Notes under the pieces: generated by a model | Told to the model about the DNA's origin: nothing | Database searches by the model: none | What the model saw: only the letters and a program-made list of their open reading frames with translations | Source of the DNA: an uncultured Eubacteriales bacterium | Lineage (GTDB): Bacteria; Bacillota; Clostridia; Oscillospirales; Oscillospiraceae | Assembly: GCA_902492005.1 (NCBI GenBank) | Contig: CABUJV010000017.1 | Coordinates: forward strand, 1-43,263 | Length of the DNA: 43,263 nt | Direction of reading: 5' to 3' | Program-made: the position numbers and the translations under genes | Shown: positions 14,864 to 22,813 of the stretch, piece after piece | How positions within the stretch are numbered: the first letter of the stretch is position 1 | Layout of the letters: every line of letters starts with the position of its first letter

Positions 14864-15058
14864 TTATAGGTCCCGGAGGTTCCTCCTCGGCCTCCAGTGC
14901 GGGCAGGTCTGCTCCACACCGCGGCGCTTCATGCGGGGGTAGCCGCAGTGGCCAAAGTCCAATGCGTGGAAACCATTCTTCCCCTATTTGACATAGTGCT
15001 GGTGGTAATGGTCACAGGTCCCGCAGACCTGTCCCTCTGCGATTTCATATTTACGCAT
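14864..15058 (-). pseudogene. Small four-Cys zinc-finger-like protein, amber-interrupted
   Basis: From ATG 15058 the frame reads MRKYEIAEGQVCGTCDHYHQ and HYVK, then TAG (14986-14984). It continues in frame as GKNGFHALDFGHCGYPRMKR through TCPHWRPRRNL to TAA at 14864. The Cys pattern CxxC...C...C suggests a zinc-binding miniprotein of about 64 residues. The stop most likely replaces a Trp (TGG to TAG). GGAGG lies 7 bases upstream, and a perfect consensus promoter with an XRE operator precedes it, so control is intact while the product is truncated to 24 residues. Its function is unknown; such proteins commonly pair with small XRE regulators. Confidence 0.65.
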
Positions 15059-15075
15059 ACATGCCCCTCCTTCAA

Positions 15076-15089
15076 ACACCATTTGGTGT
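15076..15089. promoter_or_regulatory. Operator 1 of the XRE regulator
   Basis: The palindrome ACACCA-TT-TGGTGT lies between divergent genes. It sits downstream of the leftward promoter, where bound protein would block transcription of the zinc-finger gene. Confidence 0.65.
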
Positions 15090-15101
15090 TTATTTGGGCA
15101 T

Positions 15102-15130
15102 ATTATACACCATTCGGTGTATAGTGTCAA
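15102..15130 (-). promoter_or_regulatory. Perfect consensus promoter (leftward)
   Basis: On the minus strand TTGACA (15130-15125) and TATAAT (15107-15102) are spaced exactly 17 bp. Operator 2 fills most of the spacer. It drives the zinc-finger gene. Confidence 0.85.
15107..15120. promoter_or_regulatory. Operator 2 of the XRE regulator
   Basis: ACACCA-TT-CGGTGT is the same site as operator 1 with one change. The two centres are 31 bp apart, about three helical turns. It lies between the -35 and -10 of the leftward promoter, so binding should block RNA polymerase. Confidence 0.7.
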
Positions 15131-15146
15131 CAAAAGGAGGGGCATC

Positions 15147-15347
15147 ATGGCAAAATATCAACACATCCGGGATCTCCGTGAGGATGCAGACCTAAGTCAG
15201 GAAGAGATGGCAAAAAGGCTGGACCTATATAAAACGACTTATGCGCGCTATGAAACGGGTGAGCGCGAAATTCCCTTCTCTGTTGCGATACGGATTGCCA
15301 AATACCACAAAGTCACTCTGGACTATTTGGCTGAAATCGTACTTTAA
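15147..15347 (+). CDS. XRE-family transcriptional regulator
   Basis: This 66-residue protein is almost entirely one Cro/C1-type helix-turn-helix: IRDLREDADLSQEEMAKRL, then LYKTTYARYETGEREIPF, ending in KYHKVTLDYLAEIVL. ATG 15147 follows AAAGGAGG by 6 bases; a longer frame upstream lacks family similarity. It is divergent from the zinc-finger relic. The two ACACCA-TT-TGGTGT sites in the 88-base gap are its likely operators. Base composition is lower in GC than the flanking spoIIA and valS genes, suggesting later acquisition. It probably represses both itself and the neighbour. Confidence 0.85.
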   Translation: MAKYQHIRDLREDADLSQEEMAKRLDLYKTTYARYETGEREIPFSVAIRIAKYHKVTLDYLAEIVL

Positions 15348-15385
15348 AAGCCGGCGGACACACTGATATGTGTCCGCCGGCTTTT
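15346..15385. terminator. Bidirectional terminator (XRE / valS)
   Basis: A 17-bp stem (15346-15362 with 15369-15385) has an A run on one side and a T run on the other. It lies between the convergent XRE regulator and valS. Confidence 0.92.
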
Positions 15386-15387
15386 TG

Positions 15388-18036
15388 TTACATACTCCGG
15401 AGCTGTTCCTCCAGCTTGGCAATCAGCGCCGCCAGCTTGCCGGCGCGTTCCCGCTCGGCCTCCACCACGTTGGCGGGGGCCTTATTGACAAAGCCCGGGT
15501 TGTTCAGCTTGGTCTGCAGCTTCTCCAGCTCCGCCTTCTGTTTGCCTAGGTCCTTCTGAATCCGGGCCTTTTCCTTCTCCAGATCCACCAGCTCGGCCAT
15601 GGGCATGGAGATGCGGGCCGCATGGGTGATGACGGTGACCATGCCCTTGGCGCTCTCCTCGCCGCCGGCGCCCAGGCCGGCCACGCCGGTGATGGTCACG
15701 TCGCTGGCGTAGGCCAGGCGCTTCAGGAAGGGGATCCCCGCCTGGAAGACCTCCTGCTCCAGGGTGAAAACGGTCAGGCGAGCCTTCTTGGAGGGGGGCA
15801 CGTTCATTTCCGCCCGCCGCGTGCGGACGGCGCCGATGGCGTCCATGATCATCTCCATGGCCTTCTCCTCCTCGGGGAAGTCTAGCTCCATATGGCGCTC
15901 AGGCCACTTCTGGAGCATGAGGAAATCGCCCTCATGCGGAAGCGCCTGCCAGATTTCCTCGGTAATAAAGGGCATGAAGGGATGCAGCAGCTTGAGAATA
16001 TCGGTCAGAACACAGCAAAGCACCTTCTGCGCGTTGACCTTGGCCTCCTCGTCGCCGCCCTGGAGGCGGGACTTGGTCAGCTCGATATACCAGTCGCAGT
16101 AGTCGTCCCAGATGAAGTCGTACACCTTCTGGGCGGCCACGCCCAGCTCGTACTTGTCCATGTTCTCGGTGATCTCGGGGATGACGGCGTTGAGTTTGGA
16201 CAAAATCCATTTGTCCTCCAGCTCCAGGCGCTCGGGCAGCTCGCACGTGTCGATGGTCAGGTTCATCATCAGGAAGCGGCTGGCGTTCCAGATCTTGTTG
16301 GCAAAGTTGCGCATGGCCTCGCACCGCTCAGTGTAGAAGCGCATGTCGTTTCCGGGGCTGTTGCCGGTGACCAGATTGAACCGCAGGGCGTCGGCGCCGT
16401 ACTGCTCGGCGATCTCCAGGGGATCGATGCCGTTGCCCAGGGACTTGGACATCTTGCGGCCCTTGTCGTCCCGGACCAGGCCGTGGATGAACACGGTGTG
16501 GAAGGGGGGCTTGCCGGTGTGCTCGCAGCCGGAGAAGATCATCCGGGCCACCCAGAAGAAGATGATGTCGTAGCCGGTGACCAGCACGTCGGTGGGATAG
16601 AAATATTTGAAATCCTCGCTGTTCTCATCCGGCCAGCCCAGGGTGGAGAAGGGCCACAGGGCGGAGGAGAACCAGGTGTCCAGCACGTCCTCCTCCTGGT
16701 GGATGTGCTGGCTGTGGCAGTGCCGACACTCGGCGGGGTCGGTCTCGGAGACGGTCAGCTTGCCGCAGTCGTCGCAGTACCAGGCGGGGATGCGGTGGCC
16801 CCACCAGAGCTGACGGGAAATGCACCAGTCGTGGACGTTCTCCATCCAGTTGGTGTAGGTCTTGGCGAAGCGGTCGGGGACGAACTTGGTCTCTCCCTCG
16901 TTGACCACCCGCAGGGCCTCCTTGGCCAAGGGCGCCATCTTGACGAACCACTGGGCCGAAATGAGGGGCTCCACGTCGCTGTGGCAGCGGTAGCAGGTGC
17001 CCACGTTGTGCGGATGGGGCTCCACCTTGACCAGGTAGCCTCCCACCTCCAGGTCGGCCACGATGGCCTTCCGGGCCTCGTAGCGGTCCAGGCCGGAGTA
17101 CTTGCCGTACCCCTCCACCACCCTGCCGTTGTCGTCCAGCACCCGGATGATCTCCAGGTTCTGGCGCAGGCCGACCTCGAAGTCGTTGGGGTCGTGGGCG
17201 GGGGTCATCTTCACGCAGCCGGTGCCGAAGGCCATGTCCACGTACGTGTCGGCCACGATGGGCATCTCCCGGCCTACCAGGGGCAGGATGCACTTCCTGC
17301 CCACGAGGTCCTTGTACCGCTCGTCCTCAGGATTGACGGCCACACCGGTGTCGCCCAGCATGGTCTCGGGCCGGGTGGTAGCCACCACCACCCACTTGTC
17401 CTTCTCCCCCTGGATGGGATAGCGGATGTGCCACAGGTGTCCGGGCTTGTCCTGATACTCCACCTCCACGTCGGAAAGGGCGGTGACGCAGTGGGGGCAC
17501 CAGTTGATGATGCGGGAACCCTTGTAGATCAGGCCCTTGTTGTAGAGGCGGACGAACACATGGCGCACAGCGGCGGACAGGCCGTCGTCCATGGTAAACC
17601 GGGCCCGGGACCAATCGCAGGAGGCGCCCAGCTTCTTCTGCTGCTCCACGATGCGGCCGCCGTACTTGGCCTTCCAGTCCCAGACGCGCTCCAGGAACTT
17701 CTCCCGGCCCAGGTCATAGCGGGTGAGGCCCTCCTTGGTGCGCAGCTCCTCCTCCACCTTGATCTGGGTAGCGATGCCGGCGTGATCGGTGCCGGGGACC
17801 CACAGCGCGGCGTAGCCCTGCATCCGTTTGAACCGGATGAGGATATCCTGAAGGGTGGAGTCCATGGCGTGGCCCATATGGAGCTGGCCGGTGACGTTGG
17901 GGGGCGGCATCACAATGGTGAAGGGCTTCTTGTCAGGGTCCCGGTGCCCGGCAAAGCAGCCGTTCTTCTCCCACATCTCGTAGATGCGGCCTTCGACCTC
18001 TTGGGGCTCATAGACCTTGGGCAGTTCTTTCTTCAT
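15388..18036 (-). CDS. valS: Valyl-tRNA synthetase
   Basis: This 882-residue class Ia synthetase has HMGH at 53-56 (PPPNVTGQLHMGHAMDS) and KMSKS near 528 (GRKMSKSLGNGIDPLE). The editing domain has the TTRPETMLGDTGVAV motif. A Cys pair region occurs at CDDCGKLTVS...CRHCHSQ. The anticodon-binding domain and a C-terminal coiled coil (DLEKEKARIQKDLGKQKAEL) complete the ValRS layout. It charges tRNA-Val and hydrolyses mischarged Thr. ATG 18036 follows AGGAGAT; the in-frame extension upstream is the T-box leader and is not coding. Regulation is by the T-box riboswitch. Confidence 0.97.
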   Translation of the reverse strand: MKKELPKVYEPQEVEGRIYEMWEKNGCFAGHRDPDKKPFTIVMPPPNVTGQLHMGHAMDSTLQDILIRFKRMQGYAALWVPGTDHAGIATQIKVEEELRTKEGLTRYDLGREKFLERVWDWKAKYGGRIVEQQKKLGASCDWSRARFTMDDGLSAAVRHVFVRLYNKGLIYKGSRIINWCPHCVTALSDVEVEYQDKPGHLWHIRYPIQGEKDKWVVVATTRPETMLGDTGVAVNPEDERYKDLVGRKCILPLVGREMPIVADTYVDMAFGTGCVKMTPAHDPNDFEVGLRQNLEIIRVLDDNGRVVEGYGKYSGLDRYEARKAIVADLEVGGYLVKVEPHPHNVGTCYRCHSDVEPLISAQWFVKMAPLAKEALRVVNEGETKFVPDRFAKTYTNWMENVHDWCISRQLWWGHRIPAWYCDDCGKLTVSETDPAECRHCHSQHIHQEEDVLDTWFSSALWPFSTLGWPDENSEDFKYFYPTDVLVTGYDIIFFWVARMIFSGCEHTGKPPFHTVFIHGLVRDDKGRKMSKSLGNGIDPLEIAEQYGADALRFNLVTGNSPGNDMRFYTERCEAMRNFANKIWNASRFLMMNLTIDTCELPERLELEDKWILSKLNAVIPEITENMDKYELGVAAQKVYDFIWDDYCDWYIELTKSRLQGGDEEAKVNAQKVLCCVLTDILKLLHPFMPFITEEIWQALPHEGDFLMLQKWPERHMELDFPEEEKAMEMIMDAIGAVRTRRAEMNVPPSKKARLTVFTLEQEVFQAGIPFLKRLAYASDVTITGVAGLGAGGEESAKGMVTVITHAARISMPMAELVDLEKEKARIQKDLGKQKAELEKLQTKLNNPGFVNKAPANVVEAERERAGKLAALIAKLEEQLRSM

Positions 18037-18061
18037 GTTTACATCTCCTTTTCGGGGCAAC

Positions 18062-18318
18062 AAAAAGCGCCCCGAGCATGCTTGCTCAGGGCGAACGAAT
18101 GTCCGCGGTACCACCTGAATTTGGGCGCGGCGCGCCCACACTCCTTGACCCTTAACGCGGGCGCACGTTGCGGCCTACGGCAGGATGCCGTTCAGCCCAC
18201 AGCTCCGGGACCACCTTCCCCGCTTTTTTGGAGAGCCTCGCAGCAGGCCGGCTCCTCTCTGCACCAAACGAAGGCGGGTACTCCTTCCCATCACAGCCTT
18301 TTTTCGTCGAACAGCCTT
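18062..18318 (-). promoter_or_regulatory. T-box leader of valS
   Basis: The minus-strand leader holds the invariant T-box AGGTGGTACCGCGG (18116-18103). This is followed by a terminator hairpin (about 18094-18068) and a T run (18066-18062). Stem I elements lie in 18180-18310. The T-box pairs with the free CCA end of uncharged tRNA-Val to form the antiterminator. I could not assign the specifier codon with confidence; a GTC in the 3' side of stem I is a candidate. Confidence 0.92.
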
Positions 18319-18347
18319 AGTATACGCAAATGGCGGGAAAATGTCAA
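18319..18347 (-). promoter_or_regulatory. valS promoter
   Basis: On the minus strand TTGACA (18347-18342) and TATACT (18324-18319) are spaced 17 bp, immediately after the terminator of the upstream antiporter gene. Confidence 0.88.
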
Positions 18348-18350
18348 GGA

Positions 18351-18384
18351 AAAACCGGGGTGGACCAAGTCCGCCCCGGCTTTT
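18351..18384 (-). terminator. Terminator of the nhaC-type gene
   Basis: A 15-bp GC-rich stem (18351-18365 with 18369-18383) with a minus-strand T run lies directly next to the valS -35 box. Confidence 0.8.
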
Positions 18385-18396
18385 CCTTGCAATCGC

Positions 18397-20058
18397 TTAT
18401 TTCACCACAGCCGCCTCGTCCTTTTTGGACGAGATGCTCTTCAGGGCGAAGAGGACCACCTCCAGCAGGACCAGGCTGATAATCAGGGTAATCCAGGTGT
18501 TGCCGTTGGTCAGGCCGGCGATGATGTAGCCCACGAAGCAGACCGCAGCGACGGTCAGCGCGTAGGGGAGCTGCGTGGCCACATGGTTGACGTGGTTGCA
18601 GCGGGCGCCGGCGGAGGCCATGATGGTGGTGTCGGAGATGGGAGAGCAGTGGTCGCCGCAGACGGCGCCGGCCAGGCAGGCGGCGATGGAGGTGACCATC
18701 ATATCGCTGCCCATGGGGAACAGCGGCAGCACGATGGGGATCATGATGCCGAAGGTACCCCAGGAGGTGCCGGTGGCGAAGGCCAGACCCACACACACCA
18801 GGAACACGATGGCGGGCAGCATGGCCTTCATGCCAGGAGCCGCATTGGCCACCAGGTTCTCCACGAAGGTGGCGCCGCCCAGCAGGCCGGTCATGCCGGA
18901 CAGGGTCCACGCAAAGGTGAGGATCAGGATGGCGGGGACCATCTGCTTGAAGCCGTCGGGGATGCACTCGGTGAATTCCTGGAAGGTCATTACGCGGCGG
19001 ATCATGTAGTAGATAAAGGTAAGAATCAGGGTGATGACGGAGCCCAGCACCAGGCCCATGGAGGCGTCGGACCCGGCAAAGGCGTCAATGAAGCTCTCGC
19101 CGTCAAAGAAGCCGCCGGTGTAGACCATGCCCATGATGCAGCAGAAAATCAGCACCACCACGGGGAGCACCAGGTCGATGACCTTGCCGTTGGCGTTGGG
19201 CTTCACGTCGCCCAGTCCCTCGCCATAGGGCCGGTCAGGCGTGGTGAACAGGTCGTTTTTGTCCCGGGCATTGTCCTCATGGATCTTCATGGGACCGTAG
19301 TCGAACTTGCCTATCGCCAGGGTGAGGCACATCACGATGGTCAGCAGGGCATAGAGGTTGTTGGGGATCGTCTGCAGGAACATGGCAAAGCCGTTGATGC
19401 CGGAATCCTCGGGGACGGAGCCGGTGACGGCGGCGGCCCAGGAGGAGATGGGTGCGATGATACAGATGGGCGCGGCCGTGGCGTCGATGAGGTAGGCCAG
19501 TTTGGCCCGGGACACCCGGTGGCCATCCGTAACGGGCAGCATAACGGAGCCCACGGTCAGGCAGTTGAAGTAGTCGTCCACGAAGATGAGCACGCCCAGC
19601 AGCATAGTGGAGAGCTGGCCGCCCACCCGTGTCTTGATGTGGTCCTTGGCCCAGTTACCGAAGGCAGTGGAGCCGCCGGCCTTGTTCATCAGGGCCACCA
19701 TGATGCCCAGGATAACCAGGAACACCAGGATGCCCGCGTTTCAGGAGTCGGAAATCTTATAGATCATGCCGCCGTCTTCATTGAAGAACATGGTCATGAT
19801 GGTCAGCTCGGGGTTGAAGTTGGCGTACAGCAGGCCGCCCACCAGGATGCCTACGAACAGAGAGCTGTAGACCTCCTTGGTGATCAGGGCCAGGATGATG
19901 GCGATGACAGGGGGCAGCAGAGACAGGGGGCTGGCGTAGAAATTGCTGACGTATTCCGCCTCGCCTTCCGCGAAGGCTACGGTCATCATGATAGCGGTCA
20001 AGGCCACAAAAACAACCAAGAATGGAAGAAACCTCTTCCGCATGTTGGATCTGCGCAT
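18397..20058 (-). pseudogene. NhaC-type Na+/H+ antiporter interrupted by one TGA
   Basis: Translation from ATG 20058 (GGGAGGG upstream) gives a signal-anchor-like helix and FYASPLSLLPPVIAIILALI, reaching MIYKISDS. A TGA follows at 19743-19741, and then, in the same frame, NAGILVFLVILGIMVALMNK and 430 more residues without a further stop. Motifs such as FATGTSWGTFGIMIPIVLPL and CGDHCSPISDTTIMAS are typical of NhaC-like transporters. The full product would be about 553 residues with many membrane segments. The stop probably replaces Trp. It may be a recent nonsense mutation, a sequence error or, less likely, a readthrough site. GTG and ATG codons just downstream could allow re-initiation. Confidence 0.8.
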
Positions 20059-20134
20059 GTTTACCCTCCCTTTCGAATGATGCTTGTGTCGGATTTGCCG
20101 TTGCTGAGATAAAACCAAACCAATTCCCATTTAC

Positions 20135-20163
20135 AGCATATCACATTTGCTCTCAAACCACAA
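20135..20163 (-). promoter_or_regulatory. Promoter of the nhaC-type gene
   Basis: On the minus strand TTGTGG (20163-20158) and TATGCT (20140-20135) are spaced 17 bp, 77 bases before the ATG. Confidence 0.5.
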
Positions 20164-20224
20164 GTAAAATCGAACAAATTACATCTGCATTTTATGTGTA
20201 AACTCGGCAAACTCACTATGCTAT

Positions 20225-21160
20225 TCAGAGCTGCTCTATGCAGATTGGAGCCCGCTTCACTTTGGCCCAGGTAAATTCCTTCACCAACTCCCGGGGGCTT
20301 GCCGGGGCCGGTTCTCCCGTGAGCCCAGCCAAAAATGCCAGATACCCGGTCAACTCCGCCGGGGTAAACCGCTCCCGCAGGGCCCCCATGTCCAGGTCCT
20401 GGTCCCGTTTGGACAGGCGGCGGCCGTCGGCGGCCTCCAGCAGCGGGAGGTGGGCATAGGTGGGGCGGCGATAGCCCAGCTTGTCCATCAGCCAGAGCTG
20501 ACGCGGGGTGGAGTCCAGCAGGTCCATGCCCCGCACCACCCGGGTCACCCCCATCCGGGCGTCATCCACCGTGACCGCGAGCTGATAGGCATACACCCCG
20601 TCGGAGCGCCGTACGATAAAATCTCCGCAGTCGTGGGCCAGGTGGAAGGATTGGGGTCCGCAGTTGGCGTCGCGGAAGGCCACCGTCTCGTGGGGGACCG
20701 CCGCCTTCCAGGCCGGGTCCCGTTCCCGCCAGCGGGCGGCCCGCTCCTCCGCCGTAAAGGCGCGGCAGGGACACGCCCCCATGTCCCGCACCTCCCCGGG
20801 GTGAGGGGCGGAGGCGGCCAGCCGCTGGTGGCGGCTGCACCAGCAGGGGTAGAGCAGCCCCTGCTCCTCCAGAGCCCGGAACGCCGCGTCATACAGTGCG
20901 GTGCGCTCCCGCTGGCAGTACGGGCCGTTGGGTCCGCCCGCCTGGAAGCCCTCCTCCCACCCCAGCCCCAGCCAGCGCAGATCATCGGCGATCCGGGAGG
21001 CCCAGGGCTCCCCAGTCCGCAGGGGGTCCAGATCCTCCATCCGCAGCACCACCGTGCCCCCCGCCGCCCGGGCGTCCAGCCAGGCCAGCAGGAAGGACAG
21101 TACGTTTCCCAGGTGCATCCGGCCGCTGGGGCTGGGGGCAAAGCGTCCCTTTTCCGTCAT
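20225..21160 (-). CDS. gluQRS: Glutamyl-Q tRNA(Asp) synthetase
   Basis: This 311-residue protein is a GluRS catalytic core with no anticodon-binding domain. It starts MTEKGRFAPSPSGRMHLGN, with the HIGH-type HLGN. It has MEDLDPLRTG and a zinc-site Cys set CWCSR...CPCRAF. IVRRSDGVYAYQLAVTVDDA follows, and the KMSKS equivalent is LSKRDQD. The family attaches glutamate to the queuosine base of tRNA-Asp in the cytosol. ATG 21160 follows GGGGAGAG. A much longer frame upstream is antisense-type noise inside lpdA's region and was not used. The gene lies 119 bases downstream of lpdA, after a hairpin. Confidence 0.9.
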   Translation of the reverse strand: MTEKGRFAPSPSGRMHLGNVLSFLLAWLDARAAGGTVVLRMEDLDPLRTGEPWASRIADDLRWLGLGWEEGFQAGGPNGPYCQRERTALYDAAFRALEEQGLLYPCWCSRHQRLAASAPHPGEVRDMGACPCRAFTAEERAARWRERDPAWKAAVPHETVAFRDANCGPQSFHLAHDCGDFIVRRSDGVYAYQLAVTVDDARMGVTRVVRGMDLLDSTPRQLWLMDKLGYRRPTYAHLPLLEAADGRRLSKRDQDLDMGALRERFTPAELTGYLAFLAGLTGEPAPASPRELVKEFTWAKVKRAPICIEQL

Positions 21161-21235
21161 ATGCTTCTCTCCCCTTTGTTCGTTCTTCCGCCAGTGTACC
21201 ACAGGTCCGGGCACTTTTACAGCCCAAACATACCA

Positions 21236-21269
21236 AGGACCGCACGCCGGATACCCGGCATGCGGTCCT
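21236..21269. terminator. Hairpin after lpdA
   Basis: A 15-bp stem with one mismatch (21236-21250 with 21255-21269) lies 10 bases after the lpdA stop. The minus-strand T tract is weak, so read-through to gluQRS is possible. Confidence 0.6.
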
Positions 21270-21279
21270 CTCCGTCTTT

Positions 21280-22668
21280 TTATCGGTTGAGCTGGTGGAT
21301 GGCAAGGCCGAGACAGCTCTCCGCCGCCTCGGAAATCCCCTCCCCAAACGTGGGGTGAGGCCGGATAAGCTGGGCCATGCGCTCCACCGTCCGGCCCTCC
21401 GCCACGGCGAGGGTAAATTCCCCAATCAGGTCGGTGGCCCGCTCGCACATGAGCTGGGCGCCCAGCACCGCGCCGCTTTCGGCGTGGTACACCACCTTGA
21501 TGAAGCCCCGTTCCCCCCGGGCGATGACCGTGCGGCCGTTGCCGCTCATCAGATACTTGCCCGTCTTGTACGGGATACCGTTTTCCTTGCACTCGGCCTC
21601 CGTGCTGCCCACACAGGCGATCTCCGGGTCGGTGTACACGCAGGCTGGGACGGCCTCCAGGCGCATGGGGGGCCGCAGGCCGGCCATACGGCTCACGGCG
21701 TTGATCCCCTGGGCGGAGGCTACATGGGCCAGTTGGATGTTGCCCTTGACCACGTCCCCGATGGCGCAGATACCGGCCACCCGGGTGGAGAAATGGAGGT
21801 TCACCGGAATGCCGCCCCGGTCCAGCCCCAGCGCGTCCTCCAATCTGGGGGAAAAGAGGCCGGCAGTGTTCGGCCGCCGCCCGGTGGCCACCAGCACGGC
21901 GTCGGACTGGGCCGTCTCCGCCTTGCCCTTGGCCGTAAAGGTGCACGTCAGCGCCTCGCCCTGCCGCTCCACCCGCTCTACGACGGCGCCGGTGTGGACC
22001 CGGACCCCCCGCTTTTTCAGCAGCATGGCCAGGTTCTGACCCAGCTCCCGGTCCAGGGTGGGCAGGATGCGGTCCAGGGCCTCGATGACGGTGACCTCCG
22101 TCCCCAGGGCGCTGCAGAGGCAGGCGAACTCCATGCCGATGACCCCGCCGCCGACGATGGTCAGCCTGGGATAGAGTTTCCCGTCGGCCAGCAGCTCGTC
22201 GCTGGTGACCACGCCGGGCAGATCCAGCCCCGGCACTGGCGGCTTTGCGGGGACTGCACCCGTGGCGATAAGGATGTGCCCGGTCTCCAGCACCTTCTCC
22301 CCCACCCGGACCTTTCCGGGCTCCTCCACCCGGGCGGAGCCCCGGAGGAGCTCCACCTTGTTGCCCTTCAGCAGGCCCTCCACACCGGAACGGAGCTGGC
22401 CGGTGACCTCCTCCTTCCGGGCGGACATGGCCCCGTAGTCGAAGCCAACGCCCTCCGCCTGCAGGCCGAAGGACTGGCAGGCCACCATCTCCCGGTAAAG
22501 GTGGGCGGAGTGGAGCAGGGTCTTAGTGGGGATGCAGCCCCGGTTCAGGCAGGTGCCGCCCACCGCGTCCCGCTCCACCAGGGCGGTCCTCAGACCGAGC
22601 TGGCCGGCCCGAATGGCGGCAACATAGCCGCCCGGGCCGCCGCCGACGACGACAAGATCATAACTCAT
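21280..22668 (-). CDS. lpdA: Dihydrolipoyl dehydrogenase (glycine cleavage L-protein)
   Basis: This 462-residue flavoprotein has an FAD motif at the start (YDLVVVGGGPGGYVAAI) and redox-active C40 and C45 in GGTCLNRGCIPTK. It has a second Rossmann motif (LTIVGGGVIGMEFA) for NAD, AGICAIGDVV as the second FAD contact, and a C-terminal HPTFGEGISE with the catalytic His-Glu pair. It re-oxidises dihydrolipoyl GcvH and passes electrons to NAD. ATG 22668 follows GGAGGG. As last gene of the gcvT-H-PA-PB-lpdA run it completes the glycine cleavage system in the cytosol. Confidence 0.95.
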   Translation of the reverse strand: MSYDLVVVGGGPGGYVAAIRAGQLGLRTALVERDAVGGTCLNRGCIPTKTLLHSAHLYREMVACQSFGLQAEGVGFDYGAMSARKEEVTGQLRSGVEGLLKGNKVELLRGSARVEEPGKVRVGEKVLETGHILIATGAVPAKPPVPGLDLPGVVTSDELLADGKLYPRLTIVGGGVIGMEFACLCSALGTEVTVIEALDRILPTLDRELGQNLAMLLKKRGVRVHTGAVVERVERQGEALTCTFTAKGKAETAQSDAVLVATGRRPNTAGLFSPRLEDALGLDRGGIPVNLHFSTRVAGICAIGDVVKGNIQLAHVASAQGINAVSRMAGLRPPMRLEAVPACVYTDPEIACVGSTEAECKENGIPYKTGKYLMSGNGRTVIARGERGFIKVVYHAESGAVLGAQLMCERATDLIGEFTLAVAEGRTVERMAQLIRPHPTFGEGISEAAESCLGLAIHQLNR

Positions 22669-22734
22669 GTAAATCCCTCCGGCAACGGTCAAATTTCCAG
22701 TACAATCGTTTAGATTATAGAGGTCCCGCCGTCA

Positions 22735-22813
22735 AAAAGCAATCGCTCCGCCGGAAATTCATAAAAACCGTGCGGCTTTTCCGCAAGAAAGCATCACTCC
22801 TCCGGAAATTCAT
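22735..22813 (-). repeat. Imperfect direct repeat at gcvPB 3' end
   Basis: The minus strand holds ATGAATTTCCGG(A/C)GGAG followed by GAT(T)GCTT twice, about 52 bases apart (about 22813-22785 and 22761-22735). The first copy includes the last codons and stop of gcvPB. It looks like a small tandem duplication that has diverged. Confidence 0.6.

Noticed and set aside
19735..19750. Selenocysteine or UGA-as-Trp decoding of the NhaC stop
   Set aside because: TGA ends normal genes here (for example the NlpC/P60 hydrolase and gcvH), the family has no selenocysteine, and no SECIS-like hairpin stood out after the codon. Nonsense mutation or sequence error is simpler.
15892..20112. A 1406-residue rightward open frame
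   Set aside because: It runs antisense through valS, its T-box and the NhaC gene. Its composition (Gly, His, Val, Gln rich) is the shadow of GC-rich codon use on the other strand, and it has no ribosome binding site or domain.
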